Positions 1 through 12,700 of a DNA stretch of 64,000 bases are shown here, piece after piece; within the stretch, counting starts at the first letter, position 1; every line of letters starts with the position of its first letter. The notes under the pieces were generated by a model. The model had not been told where the DNA came from. It did not search any database and saw only the letters and a list, made by a program, of their open reading frames with translations. Position numbers and translations under genes: made by a program. Source of the stretch: Lutraria lutraria (lineage: Eukaryota; Mollusca; Bivalvia; Venerida; Mactridae); NCBI GenBank assembly GCA_964023205.1, contig OZ026842.1, forward strand, positions 33,182,992-33,246,991, written 5' to 3'.

Positions 1-722
1 TGTAATGATTTTTGCATTAAATTTGACAATAAGACTATCACAAAGTGACAGTGATTATATAAAAACTGTGACACGCTAAATTAAACATTATGAAAGTTGA
101 ATGTATATCTTTTTCGAATATTCGAAGGTGCATCTAAAAAATCAGGTCCCGTAATTTATTTTCTTTGTCTAAACAAACTGTAATATAATCACCCTTTTTT
201 AAAAGAAAAACAGGACAAGGGTGGCTACCTATTATATTGATAAAAATATTGGGTCACAGGTCAAGGTAAATGAATGTGAAAACTAAACGTTTATTTATTT
301 ATCTATTTATTTATAGCAAACGAATCGCATTGTCGTTGTTTTTTGCATATGTAAGAAAATATCATATTAAAACTGTTGCTGTAAGTGATAATTCCCGCAG
401 CAGTTAATGTACTTGCATTTCTGTGTAGCCCACTTCCAAGATTTACGCACCCCCTGTAACTGTAAGCTATATAGATCAAATCGTATTTATGCGTGAAACT
501 TAACGGTAGGGTATTTCTAACGAAAGACTACTGATTATCATAATGGTTGTATAATTGCAAAGCGCTAATGCAAATTTTTAATTGGATTTAAAATAAGTTT
601 GGATTTTATTATAAAGTGATTTAAACAATAATTAAAGTGTATCACTTGTTGCAATGTTTTGAATGAGTGAACTGTGTGGGTAAATTACGTTAAGATACTA
701 CACGCTTTATTTGCTATTGAAA
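1..722. other. upstream region of the first TNF-like gene
   Basis: AT-rich sequence with short TTTA runs around 290-315. I see no convincing coding exon, RNA gene or transposon end. It probably contains the promoter and 5' untranslated region of the gene starting at 723, but I cannot point to a core promoter. Confidence 0.4.
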
Positions 723-3700
723 ATGAATACAAATATAAACATGGTTGAAAAAGGACTTTCTGAACTCTATAGACAAGATGTATTGGTTTGCAAAAGTTGT
801 AGAAACTATCAACGGAGGCTTAAGTCGTACAAAAGTATTGCTTTATGTACCATCATTACTTGCGGTGTATTTGTCATCTCGACGTTCGTAGTCTGCACGT
901 ACTTCTTCGTGCAGCTTTCAAACCGCTTGGACCACTCGGATAACACCAACGCTGAGCTTAAAATCCGGATAGCTGAGCTGGACCGGGATCTGCAAAGTAT
1001 TTCTAACCTTCTCCTGGGCTCACAATCACTTGCACCGTATGTGGTACGTAAGTTGTGATGCTATCAAAATTATTAAAAAATACAATAAACAATGTTTGAA
1101 AATCGACACTGTAAACGTGCTAGGTCAGCGATTAAATCTTATTACTGTGATACTGCATTAATTCATTTTGATTAAATGTATATGAAAAGTTACTTATAAA
1201 GTAATACATAGCTTCCATGCCCTATATGGGATGTAATAAAAATGTTCAAACTGTATAATATGTGCGTATAAACCTTTGTGTGGTGCATCATTAAAGACAC
1301 ATGAGTTTCTAGAACATGAGTAGAAATACTAGAAAATATATTTGAATTATTTTTGTTGCAAATGTTAATGGGAAGAAAATAGTTCACAACTTTTCTATTA
1401 CTTCATTTTATGTCATGTTTAACTACATTTTGTACATTTTTTCAAGCGATTAAAGTGAGTATAAAATGTATTTATAGACTTGTATACATATACTATGTAC
1501 TAGTATACTGTAAATTATGTAGGTCATATTAAGGCTAAGGTGTACTAATTTCTTGATTTTTGCACCAGTCAGTTCAATGTTTCATTGTTATATACGAAAA
1601 TGGAAATATTGTGAGTAAAAAAAGTCGTAAAAATAAGTACATGTATTTATATAGTCAACCTGTCAGCAAAGGCCATAAAAAATTGGCCTTTATTGACAGG
1701 TGACCTTTATTCAATAGGTTATTTTGTCCTAAATACTAAATTATGGTTTTTGAAAGAACGGCCTTTAATCACAGGATGGTCTTTATTCAGAAGTGGTCGC
1801 TGACACAGATTTTACTGTACTGACAAAACTCTGGAATATACCTAGCTATTATGGTTTAAAATACGCAATGTTAACCCGTACTTTCGCGCTGCTGTTTCCT
1901 CTGATTATACAAACGTTTTTGTTAGTAACTACTGGAAAATAAATTATGGTTAACCGGTCTAAATTGAGGTTGGCGTGTAATCAAGTATATCAATAATAAT
2001 TCAACAATTTAAGTCATAGCTATAAATTAATGCTCTTTTTAGACTTAGCTACCAAAACAAATAAAATTTCGCCAACATCCTTAAAACATAATCATTGGGT
2101 CGGTTGATCTGTAGTATCGTTTTAAAAAAACATCTACATAATTATATTTTGTCAAGTACAAAACATTGACATAGATCGGAACTGTCATGGGTCCGCAAGA
2201 AAAAATACGGTCAGCCGGATAAGCGTATATTAGTAAGTTTTGACGATATACAGATGCTGATTATACAGTTATCTCATCACTATGTCCTTGATAAAACTTT
2301 TTCACTATCATCAAAAAAGGGAGCTAATCAAAATATACATGCGTATATTAACGATACTACGTTTAACATTTTTTAACGTTTTTTCCGTTGTTTTTGGTTA
2401 TTTCGATGCTGTAAAATATGTATATTCTTATACATTGATTAAGCATGCGCAGAGTGATTTGATGTGTAACTTTTGGAATGGCCAACTCATGCCAGGAATG
2501 TCTAATTTTCCCGACGAGTAATTTTCGTACAGCCAATAAGTACTATGTTATGATTCCATGTTAACTGTATGGTATTTTTATAGGACTCTACGAGCGTGGA
2601 ATCAGACCCGACAAAGTATGATGTGGATCATATTGGCCAGAATCGGACTTTGCGCATGCGTCGTAAACGTGCTGCCAACCAAAAGAAGCGCAGGAAATCT
2701 AAGAAAAAGAAGTGCAAGGTAATTGATTAATCTCGTGATCTATTCAATCTGCAGTTCAATTGCTTATGTATGTGGCTTATTCTAATTAGTGTTCGCAAAA
2801 CTGTGTTTCCACCTAACATGCAACATAACGCAACCCTGCCAATTGCTTTTTGGCTTACAAGAATCTGCTTTTTAACAAAAGTATGCCATAGTTACAACCA
2901 ACAAACAACACTACTTATAACTGTTTAGTTATCTTTATCAAAAGCTGTAACGACTTCCTATGTAATTCAATTTATAACTTCCAAGACATATAGTAATGCA
3001 TACATACTAGTAGGGTAATTCGTTTGCACAATTCCTCAACAATACTGATGTACTAGGAGAAGCTGAACTATTCAAGAAAAGGCAAATATCTCGCATCGTC
3101 TTGTGGTTTAACGAGTGAAAATGCTAAAGATGTTATAAATAACCAAGATCGCATACATCTATTCTTTTCATATTTTTCATCACACTGCCGCAAACTTGTT
3201 AGGGCAAAACATTTGTGTCGGCATTGAACGCATTCGTTCATTTTTATACTTTTCCGTAGCGGTGGCATGAGCAAGGCAAAGTACACGTAAATTGACATCA
3301 TGCAAAACAATTAAGCTAAGAACGGGTGAATTATAGGTCATTTTCAAGCTATACCGTACGATATTGTTTTTTTTTACAATTCCTTGCAAATATATCTGAT
3401 AATTTGCAGAACAACAATTAGACGACACACTGGTCACACATCGATATAAGGGTTTATAACATTCTAAAAATGACACAGGCGTTATATACGCGTATGATTC
3501 TTAGTTGAATTTGAAGTAATGTATGGCTAGTGGTGACCTTTGTATAAAATCGGTGGCCAAAAGTGAAAAGGCAAAATAAAAGTCTTTGGCAAGTATAACC
3601 GCCAAGGTATTAATATAGCATGGATTGAATTGGTTACTTACTGGCTGTGGCTTATATGTACTAGTATTTAAGACTGTAATTATATCGGAAAGTTCGGAAC

Positions 3701-6700
3701 TGCAAATTTTAAAATTTAATCGTATCATATATCCTCCATTAATGTTTCGAGTATTATTAGTTAATAGTTATCGTATCTTAATGTATAATAAAATGCGACC
3801 AATTGGCTTTCTTTTGCAGTGTTCGAATAAATAGATATTTTCAAAGAATTTCTTAAGTTTAGAAATGGGTGATATCAATAAATACGGAATACAGTATTTT
3901 CTGAAGCAAACTATGTACTTAAAGCATTAGGACATTGACCCTATTGTCTTTTTGCAAGACACCGTGGTTTTGCAAACATGCATGGGTAGTTTATACGTAT
4001 ATACAACTGCGTTAATCTGGAGGTTATAGAATTTCCACTATACGAAATCGGATTGTTTAAATTATTCTATTTATATTATACATATATTTCACGTTACGTA
4101 CCCTGCAATCCACATAAGAGTGTATTTACATTTAGCGTAATACAATTTGTTCACTACCCGCCGTTCAAGGTCGAGCTAATCTACATAAAGTTTTATTTAT
4201 AAATTGAATTCCGATTGGACGTCGAAAGAACCAATGGGAAGTACGCTTCCAAACTTCCTTCTTTATATAGGTCGACGAATTTACCGTAATAAATTACAGC
4301 GATTGAACAGACAATCTTTCAAAATTAAAATTAGTTATAAAGGTTCATTTAAGCATAGTCGATTACAAGAATTCATTTTTAACTTAACAAAAAATACCGC
4401 CAGTCTAATGTAATGCCAAAATTGATTTTTTTTTTATTAAATATAAACTTGTTCATTGTATTCCCGCTATACACATGCTCATATATACCACAAAGATGGT
4501 ATATTTGAAATAATACAAACTCAATAATCATGTAGTTGAATAAAATGAAATCCATACTCTAGTTAATTTAAGATTTTTAAAATTTATAATAACTTTACTT
4601 GTCACTGCATGAAACAAATACTACTGTGATAAATTATGTCCAAATGTTTTAAAACGTTGAAGGTTCGTTCATAATTTATTTTTAAATTCCCTTTATTTAA
4701 AAACCCTATAAAATTCACTTATAATATCCAATGTGTCTTGTAGAAGTTGTCTATGAAAGAACTCTGATGCAGAACTTTGAAGACCTTATATATACATTTA
4801 TTCATGACTTTATCACTGGGAATGGAAGGGGATTTCCCATTTATAGCCCACTTCTATAAGCATATTTCAACCTAATATCCGCGTAGAACGATCGACTTTA
4901 GCCTGGGATCCCTGTGAATATTTCCCAGCTTTTAAAAATTTAAAAATACGTATAAAGTCGAGAACATTATTGTTTCTATATTGAACGGGTCAACCTGTAC
5001 ATTTTTACTAACGTGTAGCTGTTGTTGAATGTTATATGCCAAATTGATAACGTATCGTCAGATACCCGAAATCCGTTTGACATTCAAATGTCTCAAACGA
5101 CGGAATATATTTGCGAAACAGTATTTATTTGTCTGTTGATTAACAGACAATTCGACAGTTATTGTCTTTTCAGAGATGCCCCGGAGAGAGAGGAAAGAAG
5201 AAACACGCGAACCGGCCATTATTTCCCTACTCTTTTCGAATATTTTTCCTGGTTCTTTACTGCCCGGTGTAAAGCACTGACACACACCTTGCCCCTTTTC
5301 CTACCGATCGCCCCTCCAATAGACGAAAATCAGCCCAGAGTTCACAAGATGCTGAAAAGTATCGGATCTCGAAAATAGTTGCATATACAAACGGCCATGA
5401 ATATCATTGTATTTTTCAATTTCATCCTTGCAGAATGAATAATTCCGAATCGCATGAAATAGTTGATCAAACATCGCTTTCCAACGAATTAATGCTGCGA
5501 TATCTCATGCAATATCACCATGAATGAGAGACGATCAGAATGTTCTCACATTAATAATTATCATGACAACGGGACATAAAACTTTGCATTTAGATAATTA
5601 GCGCAAATTTCTATTTTGAATGTAGCTATCAGAAATCATAACAAAATACTCAGTTACAAAATTAGCTGGTGACCCACCTTATTTGATATCTAAAATAAAT
5701 TCATTTCATTGTTTGTAGAATTGTCTCCCAGCTGTCCAGATTGAAGGCAGGGGCGGTGTTAGCGCAGATGATAAAACTGGTAAAAAAGCTAATACTATTC
5801 TTGAATATAATTGTTTATTCAAACAGTACAGTAAAACAGCACTTACCGAGTACCTGGCTATAATATATTTATATTTCTTCCATAAATCAAATGAATAATT
5901 AGACCATTTCAATAAATATTTAAGAAAGAGATTTTGCAAATAGCAATTGTTTCATATTTTTGTGCACTTCTCCAGTAACACTTTTATTGAAATATTTAGG
6001 AAAAATACAAAAATCTTCGAAATTTTAAATAGTGTGAGTAATTTGTATATTTTATTTATTATTTAATTCTGAAACTAAACCAAATTTTGATATTTTATAA
6101 ATTGGTTCCGGATTCACAAAGAATGAAGATCAGTATGAAATTGTCCTAATATATGATTATCCGGTTTTATTAAACCGTTATTAATCGTCGCAAAACCAAA
6201 ACATTACTTCAAATAGTACCAAAATGTCATTCAAATTTATTTAAATTTATTGTTTTGCACACATTTATTATAAACAGACAAAATATGAATAATACGAGTA
6301 CAAAATGTTTACTAAATAACTGCCACAGTGACATTGGGTAGCCAATCGTGCGGCTAATTTTATTCTCATAATTGATATATTGTACTGTTTTGTAATTCAG
6401 AAATATTTTTTTTCTTTTCTTTTTATGTACCTATAATGCTTTTGAAAATTGTTGGTCAATATTAGTGTAAAAGTGGGCATTTCAAATCAGTGTTTGCAAC
6501 TGTATAAAATTGAATGTTGGAAGTAACAAACATACACGTATATTTATGATAGTGACAATATGGTAACGCGAAACATCATTAAGATAAAAATTGTCAAAAT
6601 TAGGTCCACTCTAAAATCATGATTAAAATTAGTGAATATAAATGTCATTGACACCTAACCTGAGACCATCATCTTCTGATGTATCAAGCCATGAACAATG

Positions 6701-7822
6701 ATTTCGACAAAATTGAAACCTCAGACCTGGTCTTCATTCTTTGTTCATTGCTAACGTGAGACTTGACCTTCATCGCTAAATAGAATTTTAGAAAAGCCAA
6801 ACATAAGTTTAAAAGGTTTTCTCTTGATGCGTTTTATTATCAGATGAATTTAAATATGGAGGTTACAGTTCTGTCCATTTTTTCAGATCTAACAGGATTC
6901 TGGAAAAGGGCGAAATGGGTAGATTCCCGTGCTAAATTCTTTGATATAAATCAAGTGAGCGAAAATGGAAAAGTTAAAGTTGTTAAAGACGGTCTTTATT
7001 TACTTTATGCCCAGGTAATTATTTCCATTCTGCTTCAAATTATTAATAAATATAATTAAAACAATACAATTTTTGTATTAATTTGTAACTAAATCATCAG
7101 CGTATAATAAATCTAAGTACGACATTCCAATTACCAATAAAAATAGCATCTTCGTCTATGACTTCTGTTACGAGTGTTTTTATTAATTCTTCATTTTAAA
7201 AAGTAATCGTATACTTTGTTTTCCATTTATCAAATTTTATTTGTAAAAAACAAAATTAATGTCAACTTGTCTAATGTAGATCAGTTGAATTAAGCACATA
7301 GCTTTTTAAAGGCAAATAATGACATTGTTTTCTTTTTTCCGTTTTCGAATAAACTTTTCATTTGGATGGAAGAACATTGCATTGTGCTTTCTTTTAAAAT
7401 TCACTCAAACAACCTCCCCAAATAAGATTGTTACTTTTTTATCTAACGTCTTATATAAGTGATAGTTCTTGCTGAATGATAAGAGAGTATCGCACATTAT
7501 TTTCCATATCGCAACCAACACATACGCACTTTCTGAAAATAATTATTCAAGTGACTTTGAAATATTGCAGATGACGCTAAATGGCAAATCCAAGCGCGGA
7601 TATCACGTGAAAAAAGAACCACAAAAAACGTCTGTGGCTTCATGTTTTAGTTATTCAAATGGTGAAGGTAATTCAAACAATATATCGTGTCCTACACTCA
7701 CAATTGTGAAGTTGGAGCGTGGCGAGAGCATTTATGTTGAAGAAATAGATACAAACTCTAGTGTGGTATATTCGAACACTGCAGCTGTGTTAGGATTAAT
7801 TCGCGTTGGGGACTCATTCTAA
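723..7822 (+). CDS. TNF-superfamily ligand, type II membrane protein with furin-type site (5 exons)
   Basis: Model: exons 723-1043, 2584-2718, 5719-5779, 6887-7014 and 7571-7822, giving 298 residues plus stop. Every border has AG/GT and the phases agree. Exon 1 encodes a short cytoplasmic part, one membrane segment at about residues 40-62 and a short coiled-coil-like stalk. Exon 2 holds RMRRKR (about 131-136), a good furin-type site, followed by a lysine/arginine-rich stretch (about 141-150), as in EDA- and APRIL-like ligands. Exons 3-5 give the TNF fold: AVQIEG at its start, the signature GLYLLYAQ at the end of exon 4, and a C-terminal strand ending LGLIRVGDSF. Two cysteines in exon 5 (SCFSY and ISCPT) sit where many TNF ligands have a disulphide. 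Expected role (family knowledge): a trimeric ligand, membrane-bound or shed, for TNF receptors. An extra phase-0 exon in the 3 kb second intron cannot be excluded. The start is the first ATG; an upstream in-frame TTG was not used. Confidence 0.88.
1650..1819. repeat. short inverted-repeat element, family A, copy 1 (intronic)
   Basis: Begins near TAGTCAACCTGT and ends near TTTTACTGTA, with internal phrases such as GGCCTTTATT and GTCTTTATTC. Six more copies with the same order of phrases occur at 11380, 37527, 44605, 47848, 49343 and 61068. The best-preserved ends are ACAGTCAAACCTG and its complement, flanked by TA. It is probably a non-autonomous DNA element. Confidence 0.7.
5170..5345 (-). 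repeat. SINE fragment without its tRNA-like head
   Basis: Shares ordered blocks (CCTGGTTCTTT, then GCCCGGTG, then CTGACACAC and CCCCTTTTCC) with the fuller copies at 45487-45801 and 48797-49078, but the tRNA-like part is missing. It lies in intron 2 of the first TNF-like gene. The open frame that crosses it is a by-product of the repeat. Confidence 0.55.
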
Positions 7823-9763
7823 ACTCTTCGTGTTTATGTTGCTTTTTGTGTTTGTGATTTTCTTTCACTCATTATCTGACATAATCTTGTATAACATTGA
7901 TACACAATTGCATGCTGTACAGCACCTAATTGCAATATTGTATTAAATATTTATATATCGTGTTATTCTGTATATATAATCTTTACCACCCAATCGTTAC
8001 AAATGTCTCTTTTCTTCACTGTATTTAAGAGGAGTACATACAAGATTGGACAGATGTAGCTTATTGCAATAAAAATGGACAATTTAAGCCTGGTTAACTT
8101 GTATTTAAGCGTTTATTCCTGGTAAATGTCACTTCCTTTGTTAGGGGTTTCCGGTCCCAATTCATTTTGCAAATTTGACCTTCCTTAAAAGTTTCTTGTA
8201 CGTAAAATAAATAATATAGGTATGAGAGCATTGACTATGGCAGATCGACCAGACACTGAAAGCACAGATTTAGCTTCAGTGTCTGTCATTTATTACAATT
8301 CTTTCAGACCTAAAATTATATGTAAAAGATCAGTCTGGTTGTTGATGAGTACAGTCTCAAATAAAACTAATGACATGACTATATTGTCAGTCATATCCAC
8401 CAGGTCAGCTTATATTTCATTTATATTCATCACACCTGGCTTTACGTGACACACTGCGGTATTTTTGTCAAACAATGGTATAATAAATCGTTCACTTGCT
8501 ATTTTAATATTTTGTAGTACCATTGCAAAAATTCAAGTGTTGCGTCAAAAAGTTTTTTAGCTTTTTTGGATTGTGCTAAACTGTTCAAAGTTACCTACTC
8601 GCATATTTGTGGACTTTACTTACCCAGCTCAGGTGTTTTTATTGCGTTCGTTGAAACATGCATCATACAAATTTATTATAAATAACGATGATCAACTTAG
8701 ATTGAAGCAAAAAGATAATAATTCCGTTTTGAACTTGTGAATTAGAAAATAGGCGTCACTTCATACGTTTATATAAGCATTTATTTAATTTCCAGTAATG
8801 AAAAAAAATGAGTTTCTTTTTTGAAAATTAATTTCTGACTTTTTGGAAGGGATATTTCATCTACAATGTAGTGGTTGATGCTCGGATTCGATGATTTAAG
8901 TTTGAGTTTTCAGACTAGTGCTAGGTAGTGTGTTACAAATGGTAATTATGCATTTGTGCATTGACCCAGATTATAAAAATGGTACGAAACTGGACCCCCT
9001 GTGTTTATGCTTATTGACATATTCTTGCATGAACAGTGGCTCGAAAGTTGAAACCAAACCAATTCTATTTCTCTCAAACAATTTTACTAAAGGTATTGCT
9101 ACTAAGGCCTTTAGTTCACTATCACTGATGTTTCCACAAAGTTCTAAGATGCTTTTGGAATTAAAAGGAAACATACAATCCCTGGAAAAGAAGCCTTTGC
9201 AAGATCAATACTTTGGACAGCCATCGTTCCTATAAATCTTAAGTGACTGGGCGCACAACCGAATTCAACCGAATGAGCTAACTGAAATAGGGGACTTGGT
9301 TATAACATCAGTCTTTATTTGTCATCTCATAGTCTGCAAAAACCATACAACAATCCGTTAATAATTAATAATTAATAAACACTTTACCAAAAACATAAAC
9401 CTTAAATAAGTCTAACGTTTAAATTTAAGTAGAACAGTGTGTTTTTAAAAGTTAATCCTTTCCATGCTAAAAAATTAACACCGATATTGGACAAACTAGT
9501 ACAGTACATTTAAAAATGAATAAAGTAATTCTAAGAACCAAACAAGTGTCTTGAAGGTCCGCTTAAATATCAGTACACGCAACGAAAAAGGAAAAAAAGA
9601 CGATTGTTTACAATACCAAGTCTGATAAACATTGGGTCACATACGACCGTATTGAACAAAACCAATTATCCCGCAGTACTTTAACAGCATGGGGGCGAAA
9701 TAAAGTCTTTAAACGTTTAGGCTTTTGAATAGACGGATTATTAAAAACAGACCTGTTCTAGAT
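7823..9763. other. spacer between the two TNF-like genes
   Basis: Holds the 3' untranslated region of the first ligand gene and the upstream region of the second. A stretch at about 8970-9240 reads open on both strands, but I recognise no family and see no splice context, so it is not called as a gene. No transposon ends are obvious. Confidence 0.4.
8068..8073 (+). terminator. likely poly(A) signal of first TNF-like gene
   Basis: AATAAA about 245 bases after the stop at 7822, in the sense orientation and followed by a T/G-rich stretch. It is the first canonical hexamer I noticed downstream. Confidence 0.45.
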
Positions 9764-12700
9764 ATGGATTTCGTAGCAGTTCTTAGAAACCCGGACGATG
9801 TGTTAGACGAAGAGGGTTTGCGAAGGTTACGTAGCCAATCTAGAAGGCAAATGTTTGAACGTTTAATATTGTTTTGTTTCTTGTTGGTATCTTTTATCTC
9901 CCAGTTAATCCTTCATGTGCAAGTCTTGGAGCTTAAAGCTGATTTAAAAAACGAAAAACAAAAAATCGAGGATATCATTGCAGCAAAGGACATTATTTTT
10001 AACTATAATAAAGTGGAAACGTATTCACTCACTCAGGTAAATAATCAAACAAATTCTATATGAATGATTACAGTTTGTGCATATTACATGTAATATGTTT
10101 GTGTATACCTAACAAAATTGCAAAGTTATCACTAATATGTTTTCAATATTATCACTTATCAACGGGTAAGTGTCTTAATGTAATATTTGTTGATATTTCT
10201 GTGTGAAAGAAAGGAACAAATATTCATGAATTGCACCCGTAGATAAGTAATAGTACTTTTTAAAATGTAAGTGGGAAAATAACAATTTTGTTAAGTTTGT
10301 GTGCTCGCAATTTGAATGTATAAAAATAACCACAGCCCAGTATTGATCGAAGTTACGGTGTTAAATAATTTCCTTACAAAAATACAATAAGGCTAAATGA
10401 AATTGCTGAACTTTAGAAAAACACTATCGTTATCTTAATGTTTTTATAAATACCGTAAATAAAAGAAGTTCGAGTTTTCTCATGCGATGTCTATTTGACC
10501 TGTCCTGGTGTCATGTTGTTTGTTTATGACAAGAGCAATTTATCAGATGCGTAACTTGGAAGCCAAATCCACCTAGTGAGTGCATCAGAACTAAGGGGAC
10601 CATTCCGTCATAATGGTCCATTATTTTGAGTCTGATTTTCGAAATTTCCTTAATATTTTTTTCTAGCCCTAGAGGGTTACACAATTTTTTGTCTGCAATA
10701 TTTCCTAAAATAATTTTGCTTATTAACGAGGACTACATCTTTACATTAAGAAATCATGTTTGTTTTGTTCCGAAGTTGGTCCCAACAGCGTTGAACTATT
10801 ATAACAGTTAACTGTTTATAAATATTTAACTAGATGCCACCTGGTTTTAACATATTTTATCATATATTTTCTGTGTGTACTATACATCTAATAAGTTAAC
10901 TGTGCCAGCTTTTCCTAGATGTTTTCAATTAATGTTAAAGACAGATGTCTGGGGACAGATGCCAATAGTTACACAATGCAACCTCTCCCAAGCATCTCCC
11001 TTTGGGAGTAGCAAAAATATGTTGTTGTTGAGAGGTTGTTGCTCTAGAGAGGTTACATTCGTAGTTAAAAAATCATGCTGTTGTTGAAGGGTGGTTGTTG
11101 CTCAAGAAAGGGCCGCTGTTGTGAGGTTGTACTGTATCCTATCGTAAAAAAACTCAAGTAAAACATCTCCCGGAGACGAAGTCGACTTTGGACTAGTTCT
11201 ATATAAGGACCACTTCATTACGGAAAAGTTTCCTGTGCTTCTTGTATATCTAACCTGGCAATGAGACCATCACTATATAGATACCATTATGTTGGACCAA
11301 TATGTGATATTTTTATCGATGTTTTGTTGCTGTAATTATTAAAAAGTAACAAATCAATCAAGACTCTTTGACAATCGTGTGCAGACAAACCTGAGAACAA
11401 AAGTCACTTTTGGGAAAGACAAAATGTGGCCTCTATTGACACATGGTCCTTTATTCGGAGTACAGTTTGCTCTAAATAAACAATGGCGTTTTTTTTTCAA
11501 AGACTAACCTTTATTCACAGACTGGCCTTTATTCGGATGTGACTGCAAAATTATGTTTGACTGTACATGAATAAGCATTGCTAATAATTTCGGTTGCCAT
11601 TTTTTTTTAAAGAAAACAAATTCCGACTCTATATTTACAATTAATGTAAACTATTTCAGTACGTACTGTTTCTAGTAGAATTTCGATGTTTATTTTTTGT
11701 AATAGGCCTACAAATGTTTATTTCTGGTTACCCGACGGAGCGAATCTTTCCCAGCGATGATAGCCTTTTATCAGGTCAAAGGAGCGTTACGTCCATTTTC
11801 TCGGTTATATTTATTGCCTTACCACAAGCTTTCAATTACCCAAAAAAATGGCATCTATTAACCATTACAATGTATTTGCTGAGCATGTAACCAGAAACAA
11901 GCAACTTGTTAGGCCTTATCATAAATACAAATTGTAGTATCTGCTTTGGTCTCGTTGTAGACTGCGGAAATTGCACAAAGTCGGACACAACGAACAGGTA
12001 AGATATCAAGTCTTCTTTTGGTTACCCAAGTGGTCCCTATTATCGGTTACCCGACCGGTTCCCATTTTTGGTTACCCAACTGGTCCCTATTATTGGTTAC
12101 CCGACCGGTTCCTATTTTTGGTTACCCTATTTTTGTTTACGTGACCGATCCTTATTTTTGGTTACCCACCGGTCCCTATTTTTGACATCGACCCTACAGT
12201 TTTTAATGACAAAACTCAAAGCATTTAAACTTGAGAATGAATCGTTTTCTCACAATGGTTAAAATAGGGCAAAGCAGTTTATAACCTAAATGTCATACTC
12301 TTTCTTTGGGTCAAATAACCTTAAAGTGACTATAAAATAGACTTAACAAAAGAAAGCAAAGTCATGGTGGTGGAAAATAGATATAATGCTTTTAAGGATG
12401 ATATATTTCACTGATAACAATGTCCTATTATTATGTGCGTTTAAAGGGAGAGAACTTATAGTTTCACCATATTTATCAAATCGCTACACCGGTTTAAATC
12501 CCCTGTAAATAAAGCTTCGGTCCCTTTGCAGGTATTTTTGCGGACGGTGACATTTTATTACAATTATTGACCATTCAAAATCCTTTGAATTTATTGTTTT
12601 TCAGTTACACGACGACTCATTATAAAAAGTTTTACCTGTTTTTCGTAATACTGACAAAAATGATTTTCTTTTTTTATTCTTTAGTTTTGTTTTCAGTGCA

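Noticed and set aside
8971..9235. Open frames on both strands of the spacer between the TNF-like genes
   Set aside because: The minus-strand frame looks somewhat protein-like, but I recognise no family, no splice partner and no upstream start context. A protein database search would decide; a conserved hit would overturn this.
12068..12262. Open frame with repeated GYPTGSYFWLPY-like residues
   Set aside because: It is a translation of the 25-bp minisatellite.
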